From Tolypeutes matacus (lineage: Eukaryota > Chordata > Mammalia > Cingulata > Chlamyphoridae): a stretch of DNA of 64,000 nucleotides. The stretch is taken from contig JAKSZT010054215.1 in the NCBI GenBank assembly GCA_026826555.1, positions 21,464,720-21,528,719 of the forward strand, read 5' to 3'. The position numbers and the translations under genes are program-made. A model generated the notes under the pieces. That model was not told the origin of the DNA. It did no database searches and saw nothing but the letters and a program-made list of their open reading frames with translations. This document shows, piece by piece, positions 34,883 through 46,834 of this stretch (position 1 is the stretch's first letter; every line of letters starts with the position of its first letter).

Positions 34883-35378
34883 GCCTATCAAAATAAAACA
34901 CTGATTTCTCAATCTAACGCTTGCCACTCATTCAGCTACTCGGTGCCTCCTCTAATTCACCCAAGCATGATCAGTGCACCTGCTGATCCCACAATGGGCC
35001 TGCGAAACCCAGATTTCTGTTTCCTAGGGATGCTCTTTTCACCCCACAGAAAGTCCTCTCCTTTTTGTCCATGACTAACTCCCTTGAAAACCATGTTCAA
35101 AAATCACCTAGACCAAGGAGCCTGCCTCCATGGGCTCCACTGCTTCCCAATCCAGCTTTCACTGCAATCCCTTAGTATCTACATATTCAGTCCTTCTGAT
35201 TACAAATAATTCTGTGGTCATTCTCATTTCACATCAGTCAGGAAGCCAAGAGTAAAGGATTTCAGATCTGGCTCAGCCCCTTTCTAGCACAGGGGCAAGT
35301 AGTCTAGTAGGGAAGGAAACACAGTGAGGGAACTGAAATACAGGCTTACCCTGTATTGTAATGCAGGGTGGGAGAAGG
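34883..35378. other. Unique noncoding DNA
   Basis: No gene or repeat recognised. Confidence 0.5.
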
Positions 35379-35382
35379 GAGT

Positions 35383-35826
35383 TTTAGTGGGTTGAACTGG
35401 AGCCCCCAAAAGATATGCTCAAGTCCTAAACCTGTGGACGTGACCTTACTTGGTCTTTGCAGATGTAATCGTGTTAAGATGAGGTCATCCAAGATTGGGG
35501 GGTGGGGGGCAAATCCAATGGCTAGTCTTTACAAGAGAAAGGAGAGAGATTTGGGCACAGACACACTCAGGAGAGAAGGCCATGGGAAGACAGACTGGAG
35601 TGATGCAGCTACAAGCCAAGGAACGTGAAAGGCCTGTGTGGAGTCACCAGAAGCTGGGAGAGAGGCATGGAAGGATTCTCCCCTAGAGCCTTCAGAGGGA
35701 GCCTGACTCTGCTGACACCTGGATTTTTAGCCTCCAGAACTCTGAGAGAACCAATTTTTGTTGCTTTAAGGCACACCCACAGTTTGTAATTTTTTTTTTA
35801 ACGGAAGCACTAGGAGATTAATATAA
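35383..35826 (+). mobile_element. MLT1-type LTR (ERVL-MaLR)
   Basis: 'gtgggttgaactggagccc', 'gtggacgtgaccttacttgg', 'gaagctgggagagaggcatg', 'gctgacacctggatttttag' and 'gcctccagaactctgagaga' are in order, ending near gattaatat. Solo LTR without coding region. The 86-codon frame over it is incidental. Confidence 0.85.
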
Positions 35827-36315
35827 GTGGGATGGGTGATGAATTCTTGAAAGCAGATACATCAATTAATGCTAAACAGTATCATTATGGCACAGCCCCT
35901 GTAGCACTAAATTCCTGGACATCAGGCATTTTACCCTGTCAGTAGCCCTTGTGATCTCCTTGCTACAGACTTCCTGCAGCTAGGCCATTCCCAAGGCCAC
36001 TGTTTACTCCAGCTGCCGGACATTCCGCTGTTAGCCAATCCCTGCAAGCTGCTGAGATGTTTCCTGTTCTTAGGTCACAAGACTTTCCACCAGTCCCTAA
36101 TGCCTGCTAATCTTCATCTTTCCTTTCCTTGAAGGAGCTGAGGTTCCACCAAATGTTAACATCCCACCTAGTCTTCCTCTGCTTCTTTATAGCAACCCCA
36201 ACACAGCTTTTTCAACTATAAAAGACATCTCAGAATCCGCACTGGCAGAGCAAGTGCTACAACAATGTGATGTAATGAATTTATCGACTGCCATGTATAT
36301 AATAAAATATATGTA
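35827..36315. other. Unique noncoding DNA
   Basis: No gene recognised. A TATA-like word (actataaaag) at about 36217 has no supporting downstream transcript evidence. Confidence 0.45.
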
Positions 36316-36317
36316 TA

Positions 36318-37355
36318 CAGGCAGGCCTTGATTTTCAGTCTTGCAAGGCAGTAAAAATGACCACACAAGCTGAAGAAATTTTATCAATGGGAAAAATTGC
36401 GATTATTCCATTACCTTCAAAAAATTGTCAGCGTTAAAAATCCTTGATAGTTATAAACATATAGGGAAATAAAAAATTGTAAAACTAATATTAAGTACAC
36501 TGTCATTTAAAAGATTAGAAACATTGGAAATTAGGTCTTTATACAAAAAACCTTATCAAGAGTAGTTTAAAAGTGCTTGTTGCCTTCTTGTCCTATAACT
36601 TACGATAAAAAGCAAGCATCTTTTCTATGTCTTGAACTGTCATACTTCTAAGTGTGAATAAGCATCCAACGTTTTATCCTTTGAACTTTCGGGGTCATGA
36701 AATATCTCAGAGATACTTAAATGTGAAGTTTTGTTTGGCTGTTGTTTCGTTTTGTTTTTGGCCAGCATCATCTCCTCTGGGACACCTTCATTCTTCTCTT
36801 CACAACCACCTTCCTCATTCACCTTTACTAAGTTCTCAGGCTGCCCATCAAGAGTCTCTGCAATGATGCAAGTGTAAACATTCCCACGAGTGGGAACCCA
36901 GCTATTTCTTCCATTTTGTTTCAAAGTTCATTTCCAACATAACCATTTTCAGTTCCTTGTGCTGTACTTTCGTGTTTGTAGCCAATTCTCCCTCTTGATT
37001 TTTTACTTTTTTGTAAAACATTATAACGGTTTAGGCTTATCACTGGTAGAGAAGGCAGCACAGCTACACACTTTGCTATCTGTGCATGAACTGAATGATG
37101 TGTGCAGTGACCAATCAGTGATATATTTGGGAAGAGGAGGGGTGATATGGCACCGACCATGACGTGCATCCGTTATTTAAGTAGTGATTTGTGCAATGAA
37201 GAACTAGCACAGAAGTTTGTGTACTTTATGAAATTACTCACAATTAACATGCCAGGGCAACTGGAATTTGAGTCATGTTGTTGGGGGATCAGTGTCATTG
37301 AAAGCATGGCAACTGAAATCCATGCACATCAGAACTGTGCAAAGCAAGGATGTGT
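36318..37355 (-). mobile_element. Tigger (TcMar/pogo) DNA transposon, internally deleted
   Basis: A terminal inverted repeat-like start, caggcaggccttgatttt, lies immediately after a TA target dinucleotide at 36316-36317. The far end near 37338-37355 carries a degraded counterpart (gcaaagcaagga). The element is about 1.04 kb, far shorter than an autonomous Tigger, so most of the transposase is lost. The reverse strand encodes the transposase C-terminal tail (annotated separately). Confidence 0.7.
36555..36925 (-). pseudogene. Decayed Tigger transposase C-terminal tail
   Basis: On the reverse strand a 94-codon open frame (36640-36924) ends with the SISEIFHDPESSKDK motif, typical of the Tigger/pogo transposase tail. 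After a frameshift near 36641 the family match continues as MTVQDIEKMLAFYRKL, then an in-frame stop, then DKKATSTFKLLL. In autonomous Tigger elements this region follows the DDE catalytic domain; none of the DDE domain or the CENP-B-type DNA-binding domain is visible here. The frameshift and stop show it is not expressed as a working protein. The identification is from remembered family motifs. Confidence 0.65.
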
Positions 37356-37374
37356 ATGTGTGTGTAGTAAGATA

Positions 37375-37397
37375 CAGATATATATATATATTTTTTA
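37375..37397. repeat. (TA)n microsatellite and T run
   Basis: A short TA repeat followed by six T, just outside the Tigger element. Confidence 0.85.
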
Positions 37398-40384
37398 AGA
37401 TAAATAGCATTGGTACAAATCAGGGCCACCATTTGCTACATGGTGCGGCGCCTCCTCTCCACTCATTCAGCTCATTCTTGAAGCACCATCATGGAGTGCT
37501 CAGTGTGCATGTACCCTGGGCCACTGCCATGAGCAGCCAGCACAGCCTGTCCACTAGGAGCAGTGTCTTCAACCGCTCTCATCCGCTACGATCTTCACAA
37601 CCAAACCATGGCTTCATTTTCAGAGTGCAAATAAAGGCTGAGAGGACGTGCAAAGATGAAAACAACCACCGCCATAGGAAATCCTATTACACGTTTTATA
37701 TTATGTATTTTTATTTTTAAGAGGAGGAGAAATTAGTCCTAAGAGAATTTTCTAGGCGAAAACTAAATAATATTTACTGTACAGAATTTTTGCCATATAT
37801 TTTCAGGGGCCATTTTTGTTCTCTTTCTGGTTCCTGATCAGAGCTTCAATAGGTGAGGTCACTAAATAGTAAGTTCCAGGTAGGTCAGCTGATAGAGTAG
37901 TGCAATTTTTTTAAAAAATCAGACTTCCCAGTACCTATGTCTCTGTAGACATGTGGGCGAACAGCTTCCAAACGTTCATCTGCCTTCATACCAGGACTGC
38001 TCTCTCCCATATTGGGAGCTTTGCTAAGGCAATAGAAGAGGAAAGAGGAAGAGGAGGGAGGGGAGAAGAAAGGAAAGAAAGGAAACTATATACCCTACCT
38101 TATATCAAAATGAATTATTAGAAGCTTGAAAAAAAATTAGGAAAAGACAAAACAGAGAAAAGAATAAAATTCGGTGAACATGAAGTTGATATACAAAAAC
38201 CTACCAGCAGGGAACACAATACATCTGCTCTCATTGATTCTAAAGCTTCCTGGCAACCAGAGCAACATTAGGAGCTTAATAAATGGGTTGTTAACCATTT
38301 GCTTCTACACTAATTTAAAATAATACCCCCATTCATTTCATCATGAATAATTCACCCACTTTCCAAGAAGCACCCAACATGATACAATTAAACAGGGAAA
38401 GAAGAAGAAGGAAAAAAAAACAAAAACAAAAAAAAAACAACTTTCCAGGCTGGCTCTTCCCTTTCTCAGTTTATGATTGACACTTTTCATAAAGCCATCA
38501 ACAAGGGCAGAATTAACCCTCTGAAGAGGTTTAAAAGGGTCTCTGCCCTAGAATAAAGATGCATATAACAAGGACAGAATTTCTGTCCGAGAATATAGTT
38601 TTCTTCCCGGTGATGTCACTCTGCAATCGGATGCATAAGTCTAATTTTCAAATGGGTGCTTCCAGAACCAGAGCAACAAGCAACGTTACTCAAATGACAC
38701 TTGACACTGACTAAACCCAGAAACACTTATTTGAAACCTCAGCCTCATTACCCAAAACAAAGAAGCGGCTCTTTCCACGACCAGGCACTCCAGACACCAA
38801 ATGCAAATGAAACCAACAGAACAAAAACCATATTCAGAGGGCGAAATTGCGAAGGCCTGGCTCGAAGTCGAGCCATTCACAGCCTCTAAGGGGCAGAGGG
38901 ACCGCAGAGCAATACAGCTGGGCCGGGTGGAATATGCTTGGAAGAGATGCTCCTTTTAAGCCCAGAAAGATTCAATACCACTCAAAGGCTTTCTGCTTAA
39001 TATTTTCTTTTCCTGATTGGCTCTATGATGCTGAAACCTGAAATTTCATCTAAAAGATGACGACAATTCCATGCATTCTCCAATTCCATTTCTGAGGCTA
39101 TAGCTAAACATCTTTAAAGTGAAACTACTTTTTTACTCCAACATCTATTTCCTTGAACTCCTGTATCAGCAGGTGAGTGGGAGAAAGATATCTTTCTCAG
39201 GTTGCACAAGAAAAACCAAGCCAAAAAAAAATGATGGGTTTTAGGAGACCTTTCCTGCTTTCGGGGAGAATCTGGTTCACAAAAGACTCCATATCTCTCT
39301 CCCCAGAAGTGAGATACAGAATGTTTTTTTTACCCTGCCCACAGCAGATTCTGAGGACTAGACTAACAGGCAGTGTGGCTGTGGGAAGGGTCCCCACAGA
39401 GTGTTAATGAAAAGTTTAGAATGTGTTGGAGTGGAAAAATACAGAGGTGAGGAGACAGGAACTGTTCTTCCAGGTCTGTTAGCTAAAACCACCTGAGGAA
39501 AGTCTCTTAACCACCAATTCTCTCTCACAAAGAGGTGGCAGGTGATCTTACACTCAGCCGTTACCAGGCCTCAGCAGCAGCTTATGATCAACCATGATGC
39601 TAAGGGACCCCGATGATTGACAACCCAGGAGGTGGCCCTCCCCACCCTACCCCTAGACAAATGTCCTTCCCAGCTCCAGGCAGGTAAAATACTCTAATAT
39701 CCATTTCCACAAACCCAGAGCAGCAGGACAGGGCTGGGTGGGGTCCTTTAGCCTGGGAATGCATTATCCCCACAGGCTTCCCTCTTTGTCCTGGCTGCCA
39801 GGAAACTCAAAGTCCACAAAATCCATTTTTTTCCCTTCCTACCTGGTTCTATGCTAATCATTTTCATTTAACTGGATCTACACTTTTAATGTAAGCTCGG
39901 ATTCTTTTCTAAAACTGGCTGAAGATAAATAAAACATTACAGATTATTATCTCTCTTTCTTGAGGCTGGTTTTCTTTGAAGAGTCTTTCTACATGGAGCG
40001 TACACTATGTAAAGGTCCTGGAGACTAAAGCAGTCCCTACCAAGCCATCCCTGAATCTCCATACCAAGGGACCATCCTTCAGGCCTACTTCAAATGCCCA
40101 GGTCAGAGTCTCCGACACTTTCAATACACCAAATAACCAATTCAGCAGGCCTCCTGATTACAATGTCAGTAACGCCCCCCTGAAGTTGCGCAAGGCAGTG
40201 ACATTGTTTAATGCATAATTTAAAATGTCCTTTAACATGCGATTGTCCTGAATGATCATCTAGTGGCCTGAAGTGTCACTATTTCTCCCTAAAAGAAGTA
40301 CCCAGTAGGTGGTCAACAACTGTCAGTAATATACACAAGGACCCAAGCCTGCTTATCATTCCTTAAAAATATTTCAGTATTAAT
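37398..40384. other. Unique noncoding DNA
   Basis: No exon recognised. 38400-38442 is A-rich (AAAAC iterations). 38570-38720 and 39000-39170 are non-repetitive and AT-rich. The 150-codon frame at 37268-37720 overlaps the TA microsatellite and has no domain. Confidence 0.45.
38034..38085 (+). repeat. 52-nt uninterrupted homopurine tract
   Basis: Only A and G occur over 52 bases, with GGAAA/GAGGA iterations. Such tracts can form triplex (H-DNA) structures. Confidence 0.85.
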
Positions 40385-40560
40385 AATAAATTTATTCAAC
40401 AAACATGTGCCCAGTGCTTATCACCAGCAAGGTACTGTGCTGAGTGTGACAAGGGAGATAGAGATGAACGTGCAACACAGACGTTGGCCTTGAAGAAGTC
40501 TGCTTACAAGCTACTGGAGGGGTAACAAATAGTCCCAATACCAGATTGGGAAAAAGAGTC
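40385..40560. mobile_element. L2/MIR-like fragment
   Basis: 'tttattcaacaaacatgtgcc', then 'agtgcttatcaccagcaagg', 'actgtgctgagtgtgac' and 'gggagatagagatgaacg' resemble the widespread 'ttattgagtgcctactatgt' segment. The family is not resolved. Confidence 0.45.
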
Positions 40561-40845
40561 ACCATAACTATAATGCAGGGTGGAAGGAAGTAACATTAGA
40601 ATAGTCACAGCGCTTCTAGAGATCATTTGCTTACACTACAGTTTGGCATTGACTGACAAAACCCAGTGAAATGGTTCAGGTCTCACTATCCCTCTCCTAC
40701 ACATGGGGCAACCAAAGTACAGGAATGTAAACAATTTGATAAGTTTTCAAACCTAGAAGTAGATGTTCCTGAATCACCATCTTCTGACCCCACTAGCTCT
40801 CTGTGCCTCTGTAGGGAATCTAGAGTCAAGGAAATTAATTCCCTT

Positions 40846-40859
40846 GGGGGGGGGGGGGG
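40846..40859. repeat. G14 homopolymer
   Basis: Fourteen G in a row, flanked by non-repetitive sequence. Confidence 0.9.
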
Positions 40860-40934
40860 CTCCAGAAATGAGTTAGGGAAGTAAAAGAGTTGGGGGCCTA
40901 AAAGATTTGAGGAGATGATGATGATTAGGATAAT

Positions 40935-41095
40935 AGCAGCTAAAACACAGCACAACAATCCTGTAAGATACTAAGTACTGTTATCACTCCTATTTTAGAG
41001 AGGAGGAAACTGAGGCACAGAGAGGTCACACTGTCAGTAAATGGCAGAGCAGGACCCAAGCCTGGACGACTCACCTCCAGAGCCCATGCTTCCAA
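40935..41095 (-). mobile_element. MIR, reverse
   Basis: 'gttatcactcctattttaga', then 'gaggaaactgaggcacagag' (a near-perfect core block), 'ctgtcagtaaatggcagagc' and 'aggacccaagcctgg'. Confidence 0.8.
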
Positions 41096-43119
41096 GCCCT
41101 ATGGGACAAAGAGGCCTGAAGGCTGAATGTGTTTAGGAAATGACAGGAAATAGAATATGATAAAGGGAACAGGGCAGAGCAGGTACTCCAGAGGGCCTTA
41201 TAAAAGCTTTTATAAGCCCAAGAGTCTGAATCTCTTCAGGCAACACAGGGTCTGAAGGGGAAGACCCAGATGACACCTAGGGGGGGCCCGCAAGCATGCA
41301 GTGTGTGGCTGCCGCCTGCACGGCCCCTCTTCTGTCCTGCAGGACGGTGCAGCAGTTCCTAAGTCCCCTCTACTTTCCCTTGCCACCAGCCCCCGAAAAG
41401 AACACCCATTCCGAGATCACTCCAGCCCTGAGAGCGCTCCCTTCCCAGTTCTCCCCCAAGTCCTCCTCCGCGTAGCCCTGACCTGACACGCGGACTCTCC
41501 TCCCTGGCTCCCTGCCATTTGCAGATTTCCTCTCCATTCTCATATGATGGTTTTCTGGATAAAATTAAGAGGGAAAAAAGCCACTCTCACCAGCGGCAGT
41601 TTAAAGGCTTCCTTTAGGCCTTCTCCAGCACACAACTGGGCTGTCACCACTTTACCTCTTCCTGTGGCCATTTCAGTGCATGTCCACTCAGAAGCTAAGG
41701 TGCTTGGGCTCAATTAACTTCCAGCTTCATATAAGCAAGGCATGCTCTCTGACCCCCTTCACCTAAAGGGCTGAGGCTTCCTGCTAGTGTGCCTGAAGCA
41801 GCTGAGGATGTGCTTCACCAATTAAAAGTTGAATCCATTCCCCGGTGCCTCAGTAGTCCGATTAAACACGTGTGGTTCTGTGTGTCGCGGGAAAGGCAGG
41901 CTTCTCTGGCTTGGAACGGCCCCTGTGCCCAGGAGTGGGCTTGTGGGCACACACTGTGGCCTGGACAAGGGTTCAGGAGCACACACTCATTGCTTTCTCC
42001 GTGGTCGCAACAGTACTTGGTGCAGAGCTGGCACAAAATAGGATTCCGAGCAGCAGTTGACAACGGTCTCATTTCTTTCCCATCAGAAAAAAAAGCTTGC
42101 GGGCTGGAGGGCAGTGGAACCCGGAGAACAAAACCACCCTCACCATGCTTTTTACAAATTTTAATTCATGGAAGAATTTTAAACAGTTCACCTCTTGAGA
42201 TGCCATGGTTTGATCTGAAATTTTATGAAACACTGACCTTAAATCTCTGAAGATTAGAGCCTTAAATGGCTAATGTGAAATCTGTAGGAAAAAAATCCCA
42301 AACTTATAACTGCCACCTGCTAGTCTCCTATATGTCAGTCAGCACACTGAAAAAGATTTTGCAAAGCTAAAAAGAATTCACATCCAGACACATTGCATTC
42401 CATGATTTATGGGCCTTCAGGACAAATCAATTGTACTTTTCCATTGTAAAGGAAAAACCCATTACTTCAACGAGAAGCGTGGAGCTGGTTTCCAAACTGA
42501 CCGTGTTCATTATTTTAAAGACAACTCACAATGTGTAAACTAAATTTTCACTAAAGCCAGGGTTTAGTTTTAGATATGGATGACAATAGAATGGCTTTAA
42601 TTATCAAGCCACCCTAAAAGGTTATTTAATATCCAAAACTAATTCCCCCATGTTTTCAGAAACATAGCTATTGGTTACAAAGTATCCTTACAGAGATGAA
42701 AATAAGAAAAACAGAAAGTAAGAGCCATATACTAAGGTTAGGTTCTACCAAGGAGTTCTCATTAGGAAGAGGCAAGTTCAATCCAATAAAAGCAGCCCAA
42801 AAATGTACACATTTGGCATTCCCCAAGAATAAGTTCAAAAGCTCTAGATCATCTAAGACAAAGTTTTCTGGCAGAATTTAAAATATGGACATAAACATTT
42901 TTTATGCTTAAATGAAACTACTAGGAAATACTCAAGAAAGAAAAGAAAATTATGGAAATTATTACTGTGAACTTGCAGGGATGTTCACACCTTGTGGAGG
43001 ATTTCAAGCCCTACATTCTCATACCTAGGAAGGGAACAGGCAACAACTCCATGGGCCCCAGCAGAGGTGGGCGCTGGCGCCCTCCTGCCACCCTTTCTCT
43101 CCCCATGTTCTACCAAGTT
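41096..43119. other. Unique noncoding DNA
   Basis: A 153-codon frame at 41789-42250 has no domain and overlaps three other frames. 42360-42560 and 42560-42900 are non-repetitive and AT-rich, candidates for conserved noncoding sequence. Confidence 0.45.
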
Positions 43120-43350
43120 AGCCCTTCAGGGGTCCCATCCACCTGTCCAGGTCTCATCTCCCAGTGGCCCTCTCCACCCCAGGCAAATCCAACTATTCTC
43201 CATTCCCTGTGGGGCCCTACAAATTCCTGGCCTTCACAACTGTGTCTGTGCTGCTTCCTCTGCCTGGAATTAGCTCCCTATTTTCCCCTTTCAGACTCCT
43301 ACCCACCATTCAAGGCCAGCCCTGTCAAAAGGCACAGACTCCCTTGCAAG
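43120..43350 (+). mobile_element. L2 LINE fragment
   Basis: 'ggccttcacaactgtgtctg', 'gctgcttcctctgcctggaa', 'ttagctccctatttt' and 'ccaccattcaaggccagccc' match the 3' part of L2. Confidence 0.7.
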
Positions 43351-43357
43351 TGTGCAA

Positions 43358-43560
43358 GACAGAGAGTGGGAGGGAGGGAGCGTGAGAGTGGATGAGAGTA
43401 GAAGAGTGTGCGTGGGAGTGAAAGAGTGTGAAAAAGGGGGACTATGAGAGAGAGAAAGTATGTGAGTGGGAGTGAGTGAGAGTCAGTGAGAGTGGGAATG
43501 TGTGAGAGAATGTCTAAGGGTGAGAGTAAGAGAATATGAGCATTTCAGGGTGAGTGGCAG
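43358..43560. repeat. Degenerate (GAGTG)/(GA)n simple repeat
   Basis: About 200 bases composed of GAGAGTG, GTGAGAGT and GAGTGGGA iterations with scattered substitutions, directly abutting the L2 fragment. Further L2-like text may continue near 43650-43710. Confidence 0.85.
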
Positions 43561-44319
43561 CTGCACGTGGGTCTGAGAGGGTGTGAGGTAAGTGTGAGCT
43601 TTCGCCCCTCATGTGCTCTTTCTGGACTGGTTGTCACCCACGTCTTTTACACCTTTCCAGAGCTAGCGCCCGGCACCTGGGACCTCAGTCAGAATGTTCT
43701 GAGTAAATGTGGCCCTTCTCACCGTCCTCCATTGCCCTGGGTACCAAGCATGCTTGCCACTCGATAAACACTAGTGGGCAACCTGCCCACACAAGAGCAG
43801 AGAACTCAGATCAGTCATAACAGGTTGGGTGAAGGAAGGAATATGAGGAATAGAATAAGGATCAGCTCATGACAACACTTAAACCTGTAAAACACCTAGA
43901 AAAATGATGAAGCCTAAATGTAAATGTACTATCAACAGGCATCCAAAATTTTAAGGACACACCTAAATCCTTCTCACCTGTCTCAGGACAGCCCTAATGA
44001 AGGAATCCCAAGCATCTCTTTTGAAACTCACAGGCCACGAACAGGAAAATCCCTTCTACCTTTGTTTGTAGTTGTTCTTTCTAGGTATTCAGGGAAGAGG
44101 CCTAAGCAGCAATGTCATACAGCCTACACATTTCCCACATGTAACTTAGCCAAGCTGCCTTCAAACCTACACACGCGCACACACCACCTGGTTTCCACCA
44201 CCCTGCAAGACCCAGGCCGGCTACCTGGTCTGGCCTCTTGCCACTCTCCCTGCTCTCCCTTCCGCCAGCACACCACTCGGCAGAGGCCAAGAGATGCCAG
44301 AGAAATCAATTCCGCAGGG
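43561..44319. other. Mostly unique noncoding DNA
   Basis: No gene recognised. Frames at 43924-44364 have no domain. Confidence 0.4.
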
Positions 44320-44640
44320 GTGGAGCCCAGGGAAGAGGTGACAGTGAAATGGGCCTTGAAATGAGATTAAGGATGAGTCCATTGGGCAGAGCAAGAGAGA
44401 AGCGGGGCTACTCAGGCAGAGGAAGTGGCCCGAGCAGTCAGGGGCCCAAGTACTCCATCAGGGCCAGGGGATCCAGGGACCAGGGTGCAGGGACCCCAGG
44501 AGAAGTTACAAAGGCAGGGGGCTGCAGACGAGGAGAGGAGGGCTTTGCCTGCCACACCAGGGGGACTGAGCCTTCATCCCGTAGGAAGTGGTACATGACT
44601 TAGGCCTGTGGATACTGTGTCTGCCCCTGGCTCCATGGAG
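44320..44640 (-). mobile_element. Probable L2 LINE fragment, reverse
   Basis: 'cccattgggcagagcaag'-type and 'acttaggcctgtggatact' text with G/A-rich spacing resembles reverse L2 (gtagcaggtacaaaggccc region). Loose match. Confidence 0.35.
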
Positions 44641-45654
44641 GAATGACTAGTGAGGGAGAGGGGCACCCAGAGGCCCCACTACCAGGCTCCCTCTGCGCTC
44701 TGCAAGCACTCCTGCTGCACGCTCTTCCCTAGCGTTGTGAGGCACACAGCAACTGTTAAAGGAAGAGCTGCTCCAACTTTGAGATCCTGCTCAGAGTTTA
44801 TATATCACTCTTCTAAAAGAAAAAAAGTTTCAGGCAATTTCTGCAGTGTGTTTGTTATGTTTGGAAAGTTGGAGGGAGAGTTCCCCTTCTCCAACAGAAC
44901 TTGGGCCAAGTTTGACCTTGGTGTCAAATCATCAGACAATGTACACATGCCAAAGGAAGGGGGTGCCACCAACCCCTCACCCTGCTCTGAGCGCGCTTCC
45001 CGTGAACTACTCACCAGGAGAAAAGAATCTACCTACATCTTAGTGACTTGTTCTGGGAAGCAAGGTACAATTTTATTTTACCCAGCCCGAGATACTCTAG
45101 TTTATTATTCCTGCTTTTCAAGAAAAACCTGCCAAGCTGCAACACGGGCTAGTCTAAGGGATAAGGCGAATTTTGAAACGTTATTACTAATCAACTGCAA
45201 TAGATTAGAAAGCTGAGACACGACTATCTAACACCCTGTCTGGGGGTTCCTTACCCCTCACTGCTATTCAAGACGCAGTGAAATGAATACTTGAGAAACC
45301 CCACGTGAGAAACCCGGCCATGCTAGACACTGTGCAACTGAACATCACTCTATTAAGCAAAAGCCACGTTCCCAAGAGCTCACAACCTGTAAAGGGATCT
45401 GCTACCATCTTCATTTCACTGAAATATCCTTTTGCATAATCAGGACTCCTAATACGAGCCACCATTTTACCTTAAAAGAGAATCTCTCCACATTACTCCT
45501 AATACACCATTTCAAAAGAAGGCATACATAGCTTTTTCCTTGTTTTAGGAGGATTGTTTTTAAATCTCTGAATACTGAAATTCCATATAAACTGGGATTT
45601 TGGCGATTTGCACTGCATCTGAAGTGCTACCGCTTTTATGCTTTTAAATTTTAA
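44641..45654. other. Unique DNA holding the longest open frame (44650-45216)
   Basis: A 188-codon frame on the + strand starts at 44650 and ends at 45216. The translated product is Ser/Thr/Lys-rich and has no domain, signal peptide or transmembrane segment that I recognise. No Kozak-type start, splice signals or codon bias make it gene-like. A frame of this length is within chance for 64 kb read in six frames. I annotate it as noncoding but flag it for checking. Confidence 0.5.
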
Positions 45655-45797
45655 CAAATATCACATTAATACAAGATGTGCAGGCGAAACTGTGGTGGGG
45701 GACAGTGAGGGAATATAGAAACTCTGTACTTTCTGTGCAATTTTTCTATAAACCTAAAACTGCTCTAAAAGTAAAGTTTATTATTTAAAAATGAAAC
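45655..45797 (+). mobile_element. L1 3' end fragment
   Basis: 'gaaactgtggtgggggacag', 'actctgtactttctgtgcaa' and 'tttttctataaacctaaaac', then 'tgctctaaaagtaaagttta' form the conserved last 140 bp of old L1 subfamilies. Confidence 0.8.
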
Positions 45798-45904
45798 ACT
45801 TGGGGGTTTGAATCTTCTCAAAGCTTAAAATGAGTCCATACCAGCATGTGCTTGCTAGAGGAGCTTCTATGGTTTGGCCACATTATTAAAAACTATTTAT
45901 TATA

Positions 45905-46145
45905 TGCATAGCAGTTAGGAAAGCAGGCGCTGGAGGCCCTCTGCTTAGATAAAACCCTGGCTTCATCTCTTACTAGTGGCATGGTGAAGTTACATAACCT
46001 CTTTGAAACTCAAATGCCTCATGTAAAATCAGGATGAAACTAGGATTTAGACTCTTGACCGGAGTGAAGATTAAGTATGTTAGTCCATGTAAAGCCTTGA
46101 GTAATGGTGCCTGGTACGCAGTAAGCACTCAATTAATGCAGCTGG
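45905..46145 (+). mobile_element. MIR, near full length
   Basis: 'agcagttaggaaagcaggcg', 'ccctggcttcatctcttact', 'gttacataacctctttgaaa' and 'taatggtgcctggtacgc', ending 'agtaagcactcaattaatg'. Confidence 0.8.
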
Positions 46146-46434
46146 TATGAGCAATTTAGCATTCTACTAGCAGCCTCCATACAGTGCACACCAACCACAT
46201 ACAAGTCCTATAGGTCATATGCATATACTATATTTCATTTCCTTTCATCTTTATTTCATAATAAGGAAATGGAGGTTCAAAAATTTTCAATAATTTGCCC
46301 CAGGAAAAAAAAAGGGCAATCAACTCAAAATCAAAGAGACTCCAAAGCCCAAGCTCCGTCCACTCTGCTGCACTGGAAGGCTCTGGAACCTTCCCCTGCT
46401 GTGCCAAATTCTGACCACCACACTTTAAGATAGA
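46146..46434. other. Short stretch, MIR-like in part
   Basis: 'cttttcatctttatttcat' and 'aaggaaatggaggttcaaa' hint at a second reverse MIR. Not certain. Confidence 0.35.
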
Positions 46435-46437
46435 GAC

Positions 46438-46826
46438 TGTTATGGACTGAATTGTGTCCTCCAAAAAGGCATTCAAATTCTAACCCTTAGTCCGGGAATG
46501 TGACCTTATTTAGAAACAGGCTCTTTGAAAAGTTGGTCAGTTAAGATGATCAGACTGGATTAGTGTGAGTGCTGTTCCAGAATGACCGGCGTCCTTGTAA
46601 GAAAGGGAGAGCTGGACACAGACGACAGAGGCAGAGAACACCATGACTGCCAGCAAGCCGCCGCCAGAAGCCAGGGCACATCCTTCCCTGAAGCCTTCGG
46701 AAGACTCACAACCCTGCCGACACCTTGATTTTGGATTTCTAGCCTCCAGAACTGAGACAGTAAGTTTGTTGTTTTAAGCAACCCAGTTAGTGGTACTTAC
46801 AACAGCAGCCCCAGGAGACTAAGACA
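46438..46826 (+). mobile_element. MLT1-type LTR (ERVL-MaLR)
   Basis: 'tgttatggactgaattgtgt' is an almost canonical start. 'gaatgtgaccttatttagaa', 'cgacaccttgattttggat' and 'ttctagcctccagaactga' follow, ending 'ccaggagactaagaca'. Solo, with no internal region. Confidence 0.9.
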
Positions 46827-46834
46827 GAGAACAG

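Noticed and set aside
36210..36230. TATA-like box (actataaaag)
   Set aside because: An isolated motif beside a decayed transposon with no downstream exon or initiator evidence.
41789..42250. 153-codon + strand frame
   Set aside because: Overlaps three other frames, has no domain, and lacks splice context.
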